Below are positions 18,016 through 26,836 of a stretch of DNA of 64,000 nucleotides, in pieces (within the stretch, counting starts at the first letter, position 1; each line of letters opens with the position of its first letter). Source of the stretch: Chromohalobacter beijerinckii (GTDB lineage: Bacteria; Pseudomonadota; Gammaproteobacteria; Pseudomonadales; Halomonadaceae); NCBI RefSeq assembly GCF_023061185.1, contig NZ_JAKGAK010000003.1:237273-301272 (forward strand), written 5' to 3'. The translations under genes and the position numbers were made by a program. Below the pieces are notes generated by a model that had not been told where the DNA came from, did no database searches, and was given only the letters and a program-made list of their open reading frames with translations.

Positions 18016-18040
18016 CCGCACCGCTCGGTGAGCGGTGCGG
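18016..18040 (-). terminator. Hairpin downstream of the first glutathione transferase gene
   Basis: Perfect 11-base arms, CCGCACCGCTC and GAGCGGTGCGG, with a three-base loop, 11 bases beyond the minus-strand stop at 18052. No T tract follows on either strand, so it is a terminator-like or mRNA-protecting hairpin. Confidence 0.5.
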
Positions 18041-18051
18041 GAACGTGGTGA

Positions 18052-18735
18052 TTAGGCGCGGCGGTCCGCAAGGACGCGTCGGCCGCGTAGGCAATCCTGC
18101 TCATGAGGCTCGTCGATCCATGGCTCGGCGATGCCTTGGGATATCCAGTCAGCGACGCTGGGATGCTCGAGTAGACGTTGCGCATAGGCTAAGGCTGTTT
18201 CTCCGAGCGGCAGGTCATAGCCCTGGACGCGCACTGCTACCGGAGCGAAGAAAGCATCGACGGCCGTAAAGCGTTCGCCCGCCAGCCACGGGCCGCCGAA
18301 ACGTTTCAGGCCTTCGCACCATAGGGTCTCCAGCCGCTCCAGGTCCCGTTGCAGGCCCTCACTTGGCATGTCCAGTTCAATACGCAACGAGCAGTTCATG
18401 GAGCATTCGTCACGCAAGGCCGGGAAGCCGGAATGCATTTCGGCGGTGGCGCAACGTGCCCAAGCCCGGGCAGCGCGTGACCGAGGCCAGAGGTCCGGGT
18501 GGGCTTCGGCGACATACTCGATGATCGCCAACGAGTCCCAGACCACGTTGTCGCCCTCATGCAGGCACGGCACCTTGGCGGTGGGCGAAAATGACGTGAA
18601 AGCCGTCTGGGGGCCGGCGCCATCGAACGGCGTCAGTACCTCTTCGAAAGGAATATCAAGCGCTTTGAGTGCCACCCATGGGCGCATGGACCAGGACGAG
18701 TAGTTCTTATTGGCGATAAAGAAGCGATATGACAT
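18052..18735 (-). CDS. Glutathione S-transferase family protein
   Basis: A 227-residue soluble glutathione transferase. The N-terminal thioredoxin-like domain contains IANKNYSSWSMRPWVALKAL (residues 6-25), a signature of a bacterial GST subgroup with the SWS serine as probable catalytic residue, then KVPCLHEGD and the glutathione-binding DSLAIIEYVAE. The C-terminal helical domain includes FTAVDAFFAPVAVR. The start at 18735 has GGAG six bases upstream; an in-frame ATG at 18747 is less well placed. Substrate unknown; likely detoxification. Not similar enough to the second GST (36761) to be a recent duplicate. Confidence 0.88.
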   Translation of the reverse strand: MSYRFFIANKNYSSWSMRPWVALKALDIPFEEVLTPFDGAGPQTAFTSFSPTAKVPCLHEGDNVVWDSLAIIEYVAEAHPDLWPRSRAARAWARCATAEMHSGFPALRDECSMNCSLRIELDMPSEGLQRDLERLETLWCEGLKRFGGPWLAGERFTAVDAFFAPVAVRVQGYDLPLGETALAYAQRLLEHPSVADWISQGIAEPWIDEPHEQDCLRGRRVLADRRA

Positions 18736-18779
18736 GCGGGACTCCATGGAAAACGCCGGGGCGTCCGTTCGTTGATGAC

Positions 18780-18805
18780 GAGAAACCCTCAGGCGAGGGT
18801 TTCTC
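18780..18805 (-). terminator. Hairpin after the dienelactone hydrolase gene
   Basis: Perfect 11-base arms, GAGAAACCCTC and GAGGGTTTCTC, with a four-base AGGC loop, between the hydrolase stop (18828) and the GST start. It resembles an intrinsic terminator with a short T-rich 3' arm but no long U tract. Confidence 0.55.
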
Positions 18806-18827
18806 GGGATCGTGGGCCTCGCCGAGG

Positions 18828-19538
18828 TCAGTCCTGGCCTTCGAGGAAGACCAGGGTGCGACCATGGGAAAGCGCAGCCGCGTGACGGTGGTAGGCGCTA
18901 CGTGCCCAGCAGTTGAAACCGTGGTCGGCCCCATCGTAGACGTTGATCGTGACGTCGTCGCGGTCGGCGAAGGTGGTGCGGACTTGGTCGACGGTCTCGG
19001 CGGGGATATGCCCGTCGTTGCCGGCGAAATGGAACTGTACCGGTACGTCGAGACGCGGCGCCTTGTCCAAGTGCTTGTGGATGCCTCCGGGGTAGAAGCT
19101 CGCCGCGCGGTCGACGCCTGACTCAATGGCGGCCAGATAGGCGAGTATACCGCCCATGCAGTAGCCGATAGCGGTGATGTCGCCTTCGCATTCGGCGCGC
19201 TGGCGCAAGACCTGAGTGGTGCTGGCCAGGTCCTTGACGGCCACCGTGAAGTCGATATCGCCGACGAGTTTGAAGGCCTTGTCCATGTCGGTACCCTCGT
19301 AGGCGAGTTCCACGCCTGGCTCCTGACGCCAGAACACATCCGGCGCGAGGACAACGTAGCCGTCCTGCGCGTACTGTTCGGCGACGCTGCGGATATGCGC
19401 GTTGACGCCGAAGATTTCCTGAATCAAGACGATACCGGGGCCCTTGCCCGCGGGTGGCAGGGCCAGATAGCCCTTGAAGGTCTGCCCGTCATGCGAAGGA
19501 ATGTCGATCCACTGGGTCGTGACGGCGGAGTCGCTCAT
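18828..19538 (-). CDS. Dienelactone hydrolase family protein
   Basis: A 236-residue alpha/beta hydrolase of the dienelactone hydrolase family. The catalytic triad is Cys127 (GYCMGG), Asp175 (GNDGHIP) and His206 (DHGFNC), with the helper Glu41 in IQEIFGVN. Classical members open the lactone ring of dienelactones in chlorocatechol breakdown, but many bacterial paralogues act on unknown esters or lactones. No catabolic genes adjoin it. The ATG at 19538 follows AAGGAG. It is followed by a hairpin and then the GST gene on the same strand. Confidence 0.9.
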   Translation of the reverse strand: MSDSAVTTQWIDIPSHDGQTFKGYLALPPAGKGPGIVLIQEIFGVNAHIRSVAEQYAQDGYVVLAPDVFWRQEPGVELAYEGTDMDKAFKLVGDIDFTVAVKDLASTTQVLRQRAECEGDITAIGYCMGGILAYLAAIESGVDRAASFYPGGIHKHLDKAPRLDVPVQFHFAGNDGHIPAETVDQVRTTFADRDDVTINVYDGADHGFNCWARSAYHRHAAALSHGRTLVFLEGQD

Positions 19539-19765
19539 GGTGTCTCCTTGGATGGGTGAAGCGTTCGAGATATGGATCTAGTCTAGAGAGCTGACACCTT
19601 GAAGACCAGGAGGTTCGCAGGCGAACGATGGCCAGGTGCGTGATTCGATGGTTTAAGCTTAAAAAGAATATAAAGATCGCGTTTTAGAATTTTTAATTCT
19701 TTTTAGATTTGCCTAGCCTAGGGGTTTTCGTCTCCCGATCATTTACGGCAACGATGAGAGGTCCA
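19539..19765. promoter_or_regulatory. AT-rich divergent region before cysJ
   Basis: The part nearest cysJ (about 19650-19720) is strikingly AT-rich against a GC-rich background and includes a small dyad, AGAATT-TTT-AATTCT (19686-19700). Promoters for cysJI, and possibly a CysB site, are expected here by analogy with other gammaproteobacteria; I cannot identify a CysB site by eye. Confidence 0.35.
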
Positions 19766-21568
19766 ATGTCGCAGGGACGCTTGTCCGAATCGAACAGCCC
19801 CCTCAGTGCCGATCAGGCGCGACGGCTCAATGACGCGCTGGCCGATCTCGACGCCCGGCAGCGTGCCTGGCTGCAGGGATATTTGGCTGGACTTGATGCG
19901 TACGATACGCCGACGGCCGCGCCGGGCGCCGAAACGGCGTCGTCGCCTGGCGAGCCGCTGACCGTGTTGTTTGGCAGCCAGACCGGCAACGCCGAAGGTG
20001 TGGCCGAACAGGCGGCCGAGCGGGCACGTGCTTGGGGGCTTGATGTCGAGCTGAAGGATATGGCGTCCTTCGGCAAGCAAGACCTCAAGCAGGCCACTCG
20101 GCTGATGGCGGTGGTCAGTACCCAGGGCGATGGCGACCCGCCGGATAGCGCCTTGGGTTTTTACGAGTTGCTGGCCGGACGCAAGGCGCCACGTTTGAGT
20201 GACGACCATCGCTTCGCCGTCTTTGGACTCGGCGACGCCAGTTACGAATATTTCTGCGAGTCCGGCAAGGTCCTCGATTCCCGTCTCGAGGCCCTCGGCG
20301 CGCAGCGCCTGTGCGCACGTGTCGATGCCGATGTCGACTACGAGGAGACCGCCACGCAGTGGATCGAATCGACCCTCGCGGCCTTCGCGGAACTTGCAGG
20401 GGCCTCGGCGCAGAGCGATGCGGGTGTCGTGTCGGGTTCCGGGAACGTCGCGGTGACCTACTCACGTTCGCATCCCTTCCAGGCGGAAGTGCTGGAGGCG
20501 CAGCCGCTCAATACTGAGGATTCCGACAAGCAGACGCTGCATGTCGAGTTGTCCCTGGAAGAATCGGGTCTGGAATACAGTCCCGGTGACGCCGTGGGCG
20601 TCGTGCCGCAGAACGACCCTGTTTATGTCGATGAATTGCTGGCCGCCTTGCGACTGGATGGCGAGGCACCGTTCGAGGAAGGGCGCCAGCTGCGCGATGC
20701 CTTGCTCAACGATTTCGAGGTCACCACGCTGACGCGTCCCTTCCTCAATCATTGGGCCGAGATCAGCGACGATGCCGAACTGCGTCGCCTGCTCGACGAG
20801 GAATCGCGCGACGAGCTGCGCGAATGGCTTCAGGGACGGCATATCATCGATGTGCTGGAGCATTTTCCGGTCGAGGGGCTGGAGGCGGACACCTTCATTC
20901 GTGCGCTGCGCAAGTTGCCGCCGCGCTTGTACTCGATTGCCTCGAGCCAGGCCGCGTCTCCCGACGAAGTGCATCTCACGGTGGCCGTGGTGCGCTACGA
21001 GACGCATGGTCGCGCTCGCGGCGGTGTGGCGACGACCTATCTCGCCGATCGCGTGCAGCCCGGCGATTCAGTGCCGATTTACATCGATCACAACAAGCAC
21101 TTCAAGCTACCCGACGATGATGCGGCACCCATCGTGATGATTGGTCCGGGCACGGGTGTGGCACCGTTTCGGGCCTTTCTCCAGGAGCGCGAAGCGCGTG
21201 GGGCGAGCGGTGACAACTGGCTGTTCTTCGGCGATCGGCGGCGGCGAAGCGACTTCCTGTATCAGGCCGAATGGCTGCAATGGCGCAAGACAGGACTCTT
21301 GTCGCGACTGGACGTGGCGTTTTCCCGCGACCAACAAGACAAGGTTTATGTGCAGGATCGCCTGCGCGAACAGGCCGCTACCCTCTATGATTGGCTACAG
21401 GCCGGGGCTTATGTCTTCGTGTGCGGCGATGCCGAGCGCATGGCGCCGGACGTCCACCAGGCCTTGCTCGATGTGATTCGTGAGCAGGGTGAATACGACG
21501 ATGAAGCCGCTGCCGAGTACCTGCGTGACCTGCAGCAGCAAAAGCGCTATCAGCGCGACGTCTATTGA
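19766..21568 (+). CDS. cysJ: Assimilatory sulfite reductase, flavoprotein (alpha) subunit
   Basis: A 600-residue NADPH-dependent flavoprotein that passes electrons via FAD and FMN to CysI for reduction of sulfite to sulfide. Domains in order: short N-terminal extension; flavodoxin FMN domain with LTVLFGSQTGNAEGVAEQ (about residues 69-86) and VSTQGDGDPPDSA; FAD-binding domain with RLYSIASSQ; NADPH domain with MIGPGTGVAPFRAFLQER, WLFFGDR and the C-terminal RDVY. The start at 19766 has GAGAGG close upstream; an in-frame ATG at 19754 is possible. Ten bases separate it from cysI, so the two are co-expressed. Confidence 0.94.
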   Translation: MSQGRLSESNSPLSADQARRLNDALADLDARQRAWLQGYLAGLDAYDTPTAAPGAETASSPGEPLTVLFGSQTGNAEGVAEQAAERARAWGLDVELKDMASFGKQDLKQATRLMAVVSTQGDGDPPDSALGFYELLAGRKAPRLSDDHRFAVFGLGDASYEYFCESGKVLDSRLEALGAQRLCARVDADVDYEETATQWIESTLAAFAELAGASAQSDAGVVSGSGNVAVTYSRSHPFQAEVLEAQPLNTEDSDKQTLHVELSLEESGLEYSPGDAVGVVPQNDPVYVDELLAALRLDGEAPFEEGRQLRDALLNDFEVTTLTRPFLNHWAEISDDAELRRLLDEESRDELREWLQGRHIIDVLEHFPVEGLEADTFIRALRKLPPRLYSIASSQAASPDEVHLTVAVVRYETHGRARGGVATTYLADRVQPGDSVPIYIDHNKHFKLPDDDAAPIVMIGPGTGVAPFRAFLQEREARGASGDNWLFFGDRRRRSDFLYQAEWLQWRKTGLLSRLDVAFSRDQQDKVYVQDRLREQAATLYDWLQAGAYVFVCGDAERMAPDVHQALLDVIREQGEYDDEAAAEYLRDLQQQKRYQRDVY

Positions 21569-21578
21569 GGAGATCGAC

Positions 21579-23309
21579 ATGGATATCATCGCCAAGATGC
21601 GTGACGTGTCGCTCGACGAGCTGCACACCAACGAACGGCTCAAGGTCGAGAGCCACTATTTGTATGGCACCTTGGAGGAGAGCTTGGCCGACCGGGCCAC
21701 CGGCGCGGTCAATGAAGCGGATACCCAACTGACCAAATTTCACGGCTTCTATCAGCAGGATGATCGTGATGTGCGCGACGACCGTCGCCATCGCAAGCTG
21801 GAGCCGCTGTATTCGTTCATGGTGCGCCTGCGCTTACCCGGTGGGCGGGTGTCGCCTGAGCAGTGGCTGACACTGGACGACAACGCCATGCGCTATGCCA
21901 ACGGCACGCTGCGTATCACTACGCGCCAGACCTTTCAGTATCACGGCGTGTTCAAGGAAAACCTGCGCGGCCACTTGCAAGCGCTGGACAAGGCGATGAT
22001 GGACACCATCGCCGCCTGTGGCGACGTCAACCGCAACGTGATCTGCAGTGCCAACCCGCACCGCTCGCCGGTGCACCGTCAGGTCTACGACCTCGCGCAC
22101 GAGATCAGCACTCGTCTGTTGCCGAGCACTCGGGCCTACCACGAGATCTTCCTCGGTGAGGAGCGCGTGGCGGGCGGGCCTCAAGAAACCGATGACGAGG
22201 TCGAGCCGCTCTATACGCGGCACTATCTGCCGCGCAAGTTCAAGGTCGCGCTGGCGATTCCGCCTGAAAACGATGTCGATGTGTTCGCCCACGATGTCGG
22301 CTTCATCGCCGACGTACAGGCCGGCGAGCTCAAGGGCTTCAATGTTTGCATCGGTGGCGGTATGGGCATGACACACGGTGAGACCGCGACCTTTCCGCGG
22401 CTTTCCGACATCGTCGGCTACTGCACGCCGGATCGCGTGGCCGCCGTGTCGGAGGCGATCATGCTCGTGCAGCGTGATAACGGCAATCGCCACGACCGTA
22501 AGCAGGCGCGTCTCAAGTACACCGTCGAGGCCCTGGGCGTTGAAGGCTTCCGCGAGCGTGTCGAGGAGTATTTGGGCGAGTCGCTGGCGCCGGCGCATGA
22601 ATTGCCGCTCACTCACAATGGTGATCGGCTCGGCTGGTATCAGGGTGAAGACGGCCTTTGGCATTACGGATTGTTCGTTCAGAACGGGCGTCTGGCAGAT
22701 GTCGACGGGGGCGCTCAGCTGATGACGGGCATGCGCGAGATCGCCAAGGCGCACGATGGCGATATCGTGTTGACCACCAACCAGAATCTGATCATCACTC
22801 AGGTGCCCGAGGCGCGTCGCGAGGCCATCGACACATTGTTAGCGGATTACGCGATGACGTTCGAGACGACGCCGCTGCGCCGTCATGCAATGGCCTGCGT
22901 GGCATTCCCCACTTGTGGTTTGGCGATGGCCGAAAGCGAACGATATCTGCCGTCACTCATCGACCGGCTCGAGGCGATCATGCATGACGCGGGCCTGAGT
23001 GACGACGCCATCATCGTGCGTATGACGGGTTGCCCCAACGGTTGTGCGCGGCCCTACCTGGCGGAAATCGGCTTCGTGGGCAAGACCTTGGGACGCTACA
23101 ACCTTTATCTGGGGGGCGGCTTCGCCGGCGAGCGCCTCAACAAGCTCTACCGCGAGAACATCGACGAAGCGACCATTCTCGAGGAGCTCACGCCGCTGAT
23201 TCAACGTTACGCCGCCGAACGCGAGGCGGATGAGGCATTCGGCGACTTCGTGGTGCGCGCGGGCGTGATCGCGCCGACCCTGGCCGGGCGTGAATTCCAC
23301 GCGCGCTGA
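21579..23309 (+). CDS. cysI: Assimilatory sulfite reductase, hemoprotein (beta) subunit
   Basis: A 576-residue sirohaem and 4Fe-4S enzyme that performs the six-electron reduction of sulfite to sulfide in cysteine synthesis. The cluster-binding cysteines are visible as C-x5-C (CVAFPTC) and C-x3-C (TGCPNGCARPYLAEIG). The N-terminal half has the sulfite/nitrite reductase ferredoxin-like repeat (RITTRQTFQYHGV) and VICSANPHRSPVH. It starts with ATG after GAGGAG. The length is normal for CysI. PAPS reductase (cysH) is not adjacent. The gene ends just before a strong hairpin. Confidence 0.95.
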   Translation: MDIIAKMRDVSLDELHTNERLKVESHYLYGTLEESLADRATGAVNEADTQLTKFHGFYQQDDRDVRDDRRHRKLEPLYSFMVRLRLPGGRVSPEQWLTLDDNAMRYANGTLRITTRQTFQYHGVFKENLRGHLQALDKAMMDTIAACGDVNRNVICSANPHRSPVHRQVYDLAHEISTRLLPSTRAYHEIFLGEERVAGGPQETDDEVEPLYTRHYLPRKFKVALAIPPENDVDVFAHDVGFIADVQAGELKGFNVCIGGGMGMTHGETATFPRLSDIVGYCTPDRVAAVSEAIMLVQRDNGNRHDRKQARLKYTVEALGVEGFRERVEEYLGESLAPAHELPLTHNGDRLGWYQGEDGLWHYGLFVQNGRLADVDGGAQLMTGMREIAKAHDGDIVLTTNQNLIITQVPEARREAIDTLLADYAMTFETTPLRRHAMACVAFPTCGLAMAESERYLPSLIDRLEAIMHDAGLSDDAIIVRMTGCPNGCARPYLAEIGFVGKTLGRYNLYLGGGFAGERLNKLYRENIDEATILEELTPLIQRYAAEREADEAFGDFVVRAGVIAPTLAGREFHAR

Positions 23310-23328
23310 GCCTGCCCCACTTTGATGC

Positions 23329-23356
23329 CGCCTTGGCGCCTGAGTGCGCCAAGGCG
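23329..23356. terminator. Bidirectional hairpin between cysI and the AurF-like gene
   Basis: Perfect 11-base arms, CGCCTTGGCGC and GCGCCAAGGCG, with a six-base loop, lying between two convergent genes. It is well placed to separate the cysJI and pab-aurF transcripts in both directions. Confidence 0.6.
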
Positions 23357-23381
23357 TTGCCTCCGCTCGTGCGGTGTCGTG

Positions 23382-24317
23382 TTATTGGAAAACGAAACTC
23401 GAGCCTTCGTGAATGCCGATCTGTCGCAACAGTTTGACCAGCGCGCTGTAATCGCGAAGTGAGCGGTTCGTGCGGCTCTTCGAGGCCATGTCTTGAAGTA
23501 TGCTCTCGCGTTCGGGAATCGCCAGGTAATCGAGAATGGCGCGCCAGAAGCCTACGTCGAGTTCGACGAAGTCGTCGATGGCGCGCAGCAGGTGAGCGCG
23601 AAAGATGGCTTGCTGTCCGGCACCGAGACGCTCGTAAACGGCGCGGGCAATCTCGCCGAAAATGGCGGCGTGCGAGGCTTCGTCCTGGCGGTGAAGTTCG
23701 GTGTTCAGACGGTTGAGTGGCTGGATGCTGCGGTCCTGCGAGAGACGTTTCAAGAACACGTTGATGGTCATCTCGGCCACGGTGGCGTAGGCCATGCGGA
23801 TCAAGGCGAACTCGCGCTCGTTGTCCGCCTTGGAAAGCGCTGTCTCCATGCGCTGCTCGAGCAGGGGCGTGGGAATGCGCAAGTCATGTAGCTGGTGCTG
23901 GCGGCGTGCGCAGTCACAGACCTCCAAGCACATCAGGATGTGGAATTGCTCATCCACTTGGGTTTGCGCGATCGCCTTTTTGGAGACAGTGTCGCTGACA
24001 CCGGGCAAGGCATCGCGCAGCAGCAACGAGCACATGGGATTGATGACCTTGTCCTCGACGAAGATCGTCTTCTCGTTGTAGTTGATCCAGGCGCCGGCGA
24101 GCACACGGCGCTTGTCCGCTTCGTCGATGGTCTGGAAACGCGGGTCGTCCCAGAAGGGCACCATTGATGGTGGGAAATCTGGCGCCGTGGTGTCGTAATA
24201 TTCGCTCAAGTCGAGCCGCGCCTTGCGCACCGCGACGCGCTGGTTCCAGTTCTCGGTGAGGCGCGCGAGTATCTCGCTGTCACGCGCCGTCGTGGGGCTT
24301 TCGGTACCGGTGTACAT
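23382..24317 (-). CDS. AurF-type diiron N-oxygenase
   Basis: A 311-residue protein of the 4-aminobenzoate N-oxygenase AurF family. All seven AurF diiron ligands have counterparts at nearly the same spacing: Glu88, Glu123 and His126 (VDEQFHIL), Glu182 (TVAEMTINVF), and His209, Glu213, His216 (LHRQDEASH). AurF from Streptomyces oxidises the amino group of 4-aminobenzoate to a hydroxylamine and then a nitro group. The gene is the last of an operon with a PABA-making PabA and PabB-PabC, 25 bases behind pabA, so 4-aminobenzoate is the likely substrate. The family is inferred from ligands and length; the product, and whether it is nitro, hydroxylamino or nitroso, is unknown. Confidence 0.85.
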   Translation of the reverse strand: MYTGTESPTTARDSEILARLTENWNQRVAVRKARLDLSEYYDTTAPDFPPSMVPFWDDPRFQTIDEADKRRVLAGAWINYNEKTIFVEDKVINPMCSLLLRDALPGVSDTVSKKAIAQTQVDEQFHILMCLEVCDCARRQHQLHDLRIPTPLLEQRMETALSKADNEREFALIRMAYATVAEMTINVFLKRLSQDRSIQPLNRLNTELHRQDEASHAAIFGEIARAVYERLGAGQQAIFRAHLLRAIDDFVELDVGFWRAILDYLAIPERESILQDMASKSRTNRSLRDYSALVKLLRQIGIHEGSSFVFQ

Positions 24318-24342
24318 GTGGATCTTTCCCTGAAATATCTAC

Positions 24343-24963
24343 CTAGAAACCGACTGCTTTCCCTAGCGATGGGCGATGTTGATCGAGTTTTCGGAGAAAG
24401 TTCGCCAGCATGAGATGGCCATGCTCGGTGAGGATAGACTCGGGGTGAAACTGAACGCCTTCGATGTCCAGGTCGCGATGTCGGATGCCCATGACGTCCT
24501 CGATATTGCCCTGTGCGTCGCAGGTCCAGGCACTGATCTCGAAATCGGCGGGCATGCGCTGGCGGGTGACGATCAGTGAATGGTAGCGCGTCACGCGCAC
24601 CGGTTGGCTGACGCCGGCGAACACGCCACGTCCGTCGTGGTGTACGTGCGATACCTTACCGTGCATGACCTCGCGAGCATGCTCGATATACCCACCGAAG
24701 GCCTCGGCGATCGCTTCGTGACCCAGGCAGATCCCCAGAATCGGGACTTTACCCGCGTAGGCCTTGACGGCCTCGAGCGTAATGCCGGACTGCGATGGCG
24801 TGCAGGGTCCCGGTGAGATCAGGATGCCCTCGATGTCGTGGCTCGCCAGTTGGTCAAGCGTCATCGCGTCGTTCTTGACGATCCAGGGCTGGATGCCCAG
24901 TTGGTTGAGGTAGGACACGATGTTGTAGGTGAACGAATCGTAGTTATCAATTAGACACAGCAT
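24343..24963 (-). CDS. pabA: Aminodeoxychorismate synthase glutamine amidotransferase (PabA)
   Basis: A 206-residue class I glutamine amidotransferase that supplies ammonia to PabB for amination of chorismate. The triad is Cys79 (GICLGHE), His173 and Glu175 (FHPES). The N-terminal IDNYDSFTYN and ISPGPCTP are typical of PabA/TrpG. One oddity: the residue after LGH, nearly always Gln in this family, is Glu83. It starts at 24963, overlapping the end of pabBC by 17 bases, so translation is coupled. TrpG is the alternative, but the partner gene has PabB-type chemistry. Confidence 0.87.
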   Translation of the reverse strand: MLCLIDNYDSFTYNIVSYLNQLGIQPWIVKNDAMTLDQLASHDIEGILISPGPCTPSQSGITLEAVKAYAGKVPILGICLGHEAIAEAFGGYIEHAREVMHGKVSHVHHDGRGVFAGVSQPVRVTRYHSLIVTRQRMPADFEISAWTCDAQGNIEDVMGIRHRDLDIEGVQFHPESILTEHGHLMLANFLRKLDQHRPSLGKAVGF

Positions 24964-26836
24964 AGGTAGTCTCCTGGCCTGCCCAGGCGGTAAGGGTTTG
25001 TATGGCTTGATCGCTGAGCGTGACCGGTATGACGCCACGTACGGCGTTGGTTAGCCATATGGCGTCGGCGTCGAGTAGATCCCGCGGCGTGATCGGGCGT
25101 TCGCAACAGCGTTCGCAACTCGCTTCGATGAGCGTGTCGCGGGCGATGCCGGGCAGGACGCCTTCGTCGAGAGGCGGTGTCAGCAGCAAGCCGTCCTTCT
25201 CGATGAATAGATTATGACGACTGGCCTCGGTGACCCGGCCTTCGTGGTTGAGGAAGGCGACGTCATAGTCGCCCTGAGCCTGATGTCGCTGGTATTCGCT
25301 GTCGTAGAGATCGCGTGCGGTGGTCTTGTAATGCAGCAAGAAGGCGTGCTGATCGATGGGGTGGGTGCTGATGCCCAGTCGCACCGCAGAGGGCGCTTCG
25401 TCCTCCGGTCCAAGCGACGTGGTGGTAATATCGAACTGGCCGTCATGGGCTAGGGAAAGGCGCACACGTGTATCTTGCTCGAGCCCGTCGATGGCTTCGG
25501 CGAGTGCCAGTCGGGTGCTGGCGGCTGCATAGACGAAGTGTAGATCGCGTGCCGCGTGTGACAGCCGTTGCAGGTGTTTTTCGAGGTGCTCGATATGGGC
25601 ACCATCCGCCCGGTAACGCATGGTCTCAATGAGTTGCAGGTCCTGATTGAGCCCGCTCAAGAAACGTGCCTTGAGCAGGCATTCCTCGTATTCGGCCTCG
25701 GGGTCGGACTCATGAAGCACGCCGCCGCCAATGCCCATCTCCGCATGGCCATCGGCATGCGCGATGCAGGTGCGGATGGGCACGTTGAAGCAGAAATCGT
25801 TGTGCGGCGTCAGGTAGCCGATCGCGCCGGTATAGACACCGCGCGGCTCGTGCTCCAGTTCCTCGATGATCTGCATCGTGCGTATCTTGGGGGCGCCGGT
25901 GATCGAGCCACAGGGGAACAGCTCGCGGAATACCTGCTCGATTCTGGCGTTGGTGTCGATCTTGCCGGTCACGGTGGAAATCATCTGATGCAGCGTCTCG
26001 AAGGTCTGTATCTCGAACAGATTCTTGACCGCCACGGAGCCTGGCGAGGCGACGCGGCTGACATCGTTGCGCAGCAAATCGACGATCATCACGTTCTCGG
26101 AACGTGTCTTCGTGTCGTTGCGCATCGTGTCGAGAATATGGGCATCCTCTTCGGCCGATGTGCCGCGTGGAAAGGTGCCCTTCATGGGCTTGGATTCTAG
26201 CGCCGTACCTTGTTTACGCAGGAAGAGTTCCGGCGATAACGATAGCACCGCATACTCCGGAAAGTTGAGTAATCCCCCGAACTCGACTTTCTGGCGACTT
26301 CGGAGTTTGCTATACAAGGCGACGGGTGCGCCTTGATATTCGAAGCGATATTTTAGTGTGTAGTTGACTTGGTAAGTATCGCCTTCACGAATATAAGATT
26401 TTATCTTGTCGATATTGGCGAGATACTCTTCGCGTCGCGCGTTGAGCGCCAAGTGGCGAATGGCCGCGGGTGTCGTGTCGGGCGTGCGCGCTTCGAGGAA
26501 CCGGCCGGCTTGATGCTGTGATAAACGGCGCACATCGCGAAACGCATAAAAATGCACGAGTGGGGAATCGCTCTTGGCGCGCTTGCAAAACTTGAAATCC
26601 GGCTTGTCGGCAAGCGCGTAGCCCGCTTCGTAGGCGAGGTAGCCGGATACGTAATAGCCTTGCTCACGCAACTCATCGAGCTCGCGCAAGGCTCCTTGAA
26701 GTGCATCGTTGCGGTAACAGATCACTTCGTATTCAGGGTTTTCGAACAGCAATGAAGCACGGTGATCGCTCGAGCAACGGGTGTTCTCGAGCAATATGAA
26801 GACATTGTCTTTTTGTTGTTTGTTTAGGCTGCGCAT
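24947..26836 (-). CDS. Fused aminodeoxychorismate synthase component I and aminodeoxychorismate lyase
   Basis: A 629-residue fusion. Residues about 20-400 are a chorismate-binding PabB domain; the diagnostic Lys219 in KPMKGTFPRG marks PabB (TrpE has alanine there). Further landmarks are DLLRNDVSRV and GSITGAPKIRTM. Residues about 400-625 are an aminotransferase class IV PabC domain with PLP lysine Lys504 (HYKTTARDL) and Glu537 (VTEASRHNLF). With PabA it should convert chorismate to 4-aminobenzoate plus pyruvate in one polypeptide pair. The start is ATG at 26836 after AGGGAG; the GTG just upstream is less likely. The 5' end and leader are visibly AT-richer than the rest of the window. First gene of the pab-aurF operon. 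Confidence 0.9.
   Translation of the reverse strand: MRSLNKQQKDNVFILLENTRCSSDHRASLLFENPEYEVICYRNDALQGALRELDELREQGYYVSGYLAYEAGYALADKPDFKFCKRAKSDSPLVHFYAFRDVRRLSQHQAGRFLEARTPDTTPAAIRHLALNARREEYLANIDKIKSYIREGDTYQVNYTLKYRFEYQGAPVALYSKLRSRQKVEFGGLLNFPEYAVLSLSPELFLRKQGTALESKPMKGTFPRGTSAEEDAHILDTMRNDTKTRSENVMIVDLLRNDVSRVASPGSVAVKNLFEIQTFETLHQMISTVTGKIDTNARIEQVFRELFPCGSITGAPKIRTMQIIEELEHEPRGVYTGAIGYLTPHNDFCFNVPIRTCIAHADGHAEMGIGGGVLHESDPEAEYEECLLKARFLSGLNQDLQLIETMRYRADGAHIEHLEKHLQRLSHAARDLHFVYAAASTRLALAEAIDGLEQDTRVRLSLAHDGQFDITTTSLGPEDEAPSAVRLGISTHPIDQHAFLLHYKTTARDLYDSEYQRHQAQGDYDVAFLNHEGRVTEASRHNLFIEKDGLLLTPPLDEGVLPGIARDTLIEASCERCCERPITPRDLLDADAIWLTNAVRGVIPVTLSDQAIQTLTAWAGQETTYAVSN

Larger units (their letters stand above)
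17669..18051. other. 383-base intergenic region before the siderophore importer
   Basis: Non-coding. Next to the importer gene it holds an AT-rich stretch with the dyad described separately. The middle (about 17876-17915) is very AT-rich (TTTAAATTAATATTT) and may be a further promoter; the far end carries the hairpin behind the glutathione transferase gene. Short open frames here have no family resemblance. Confidence 0.5.

Noticed and set aside
18016..18040. Confident intrinsic terminator call
   Set aside because: The stem is perfect but no T tract follows on either strand, so it is listed only at moderate confidence.
17882..18185. Small minus-strand genes in the gap before the siderophore importer
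   Set aside because: The frames overlap each other, the GST hairpin and the GST gene, and lack ribosome sites and recognisable domains.
24343..26836. Anthranilate synthase (TrpE/TrpG) instead of aminodeoxychorismate synthase
   Set aside because: The chorismate-binding domain has Lys219 in KPMKGT, diagnostic of PabB, and is fused to a PabC-like lyase domain, which TrpE never needs.
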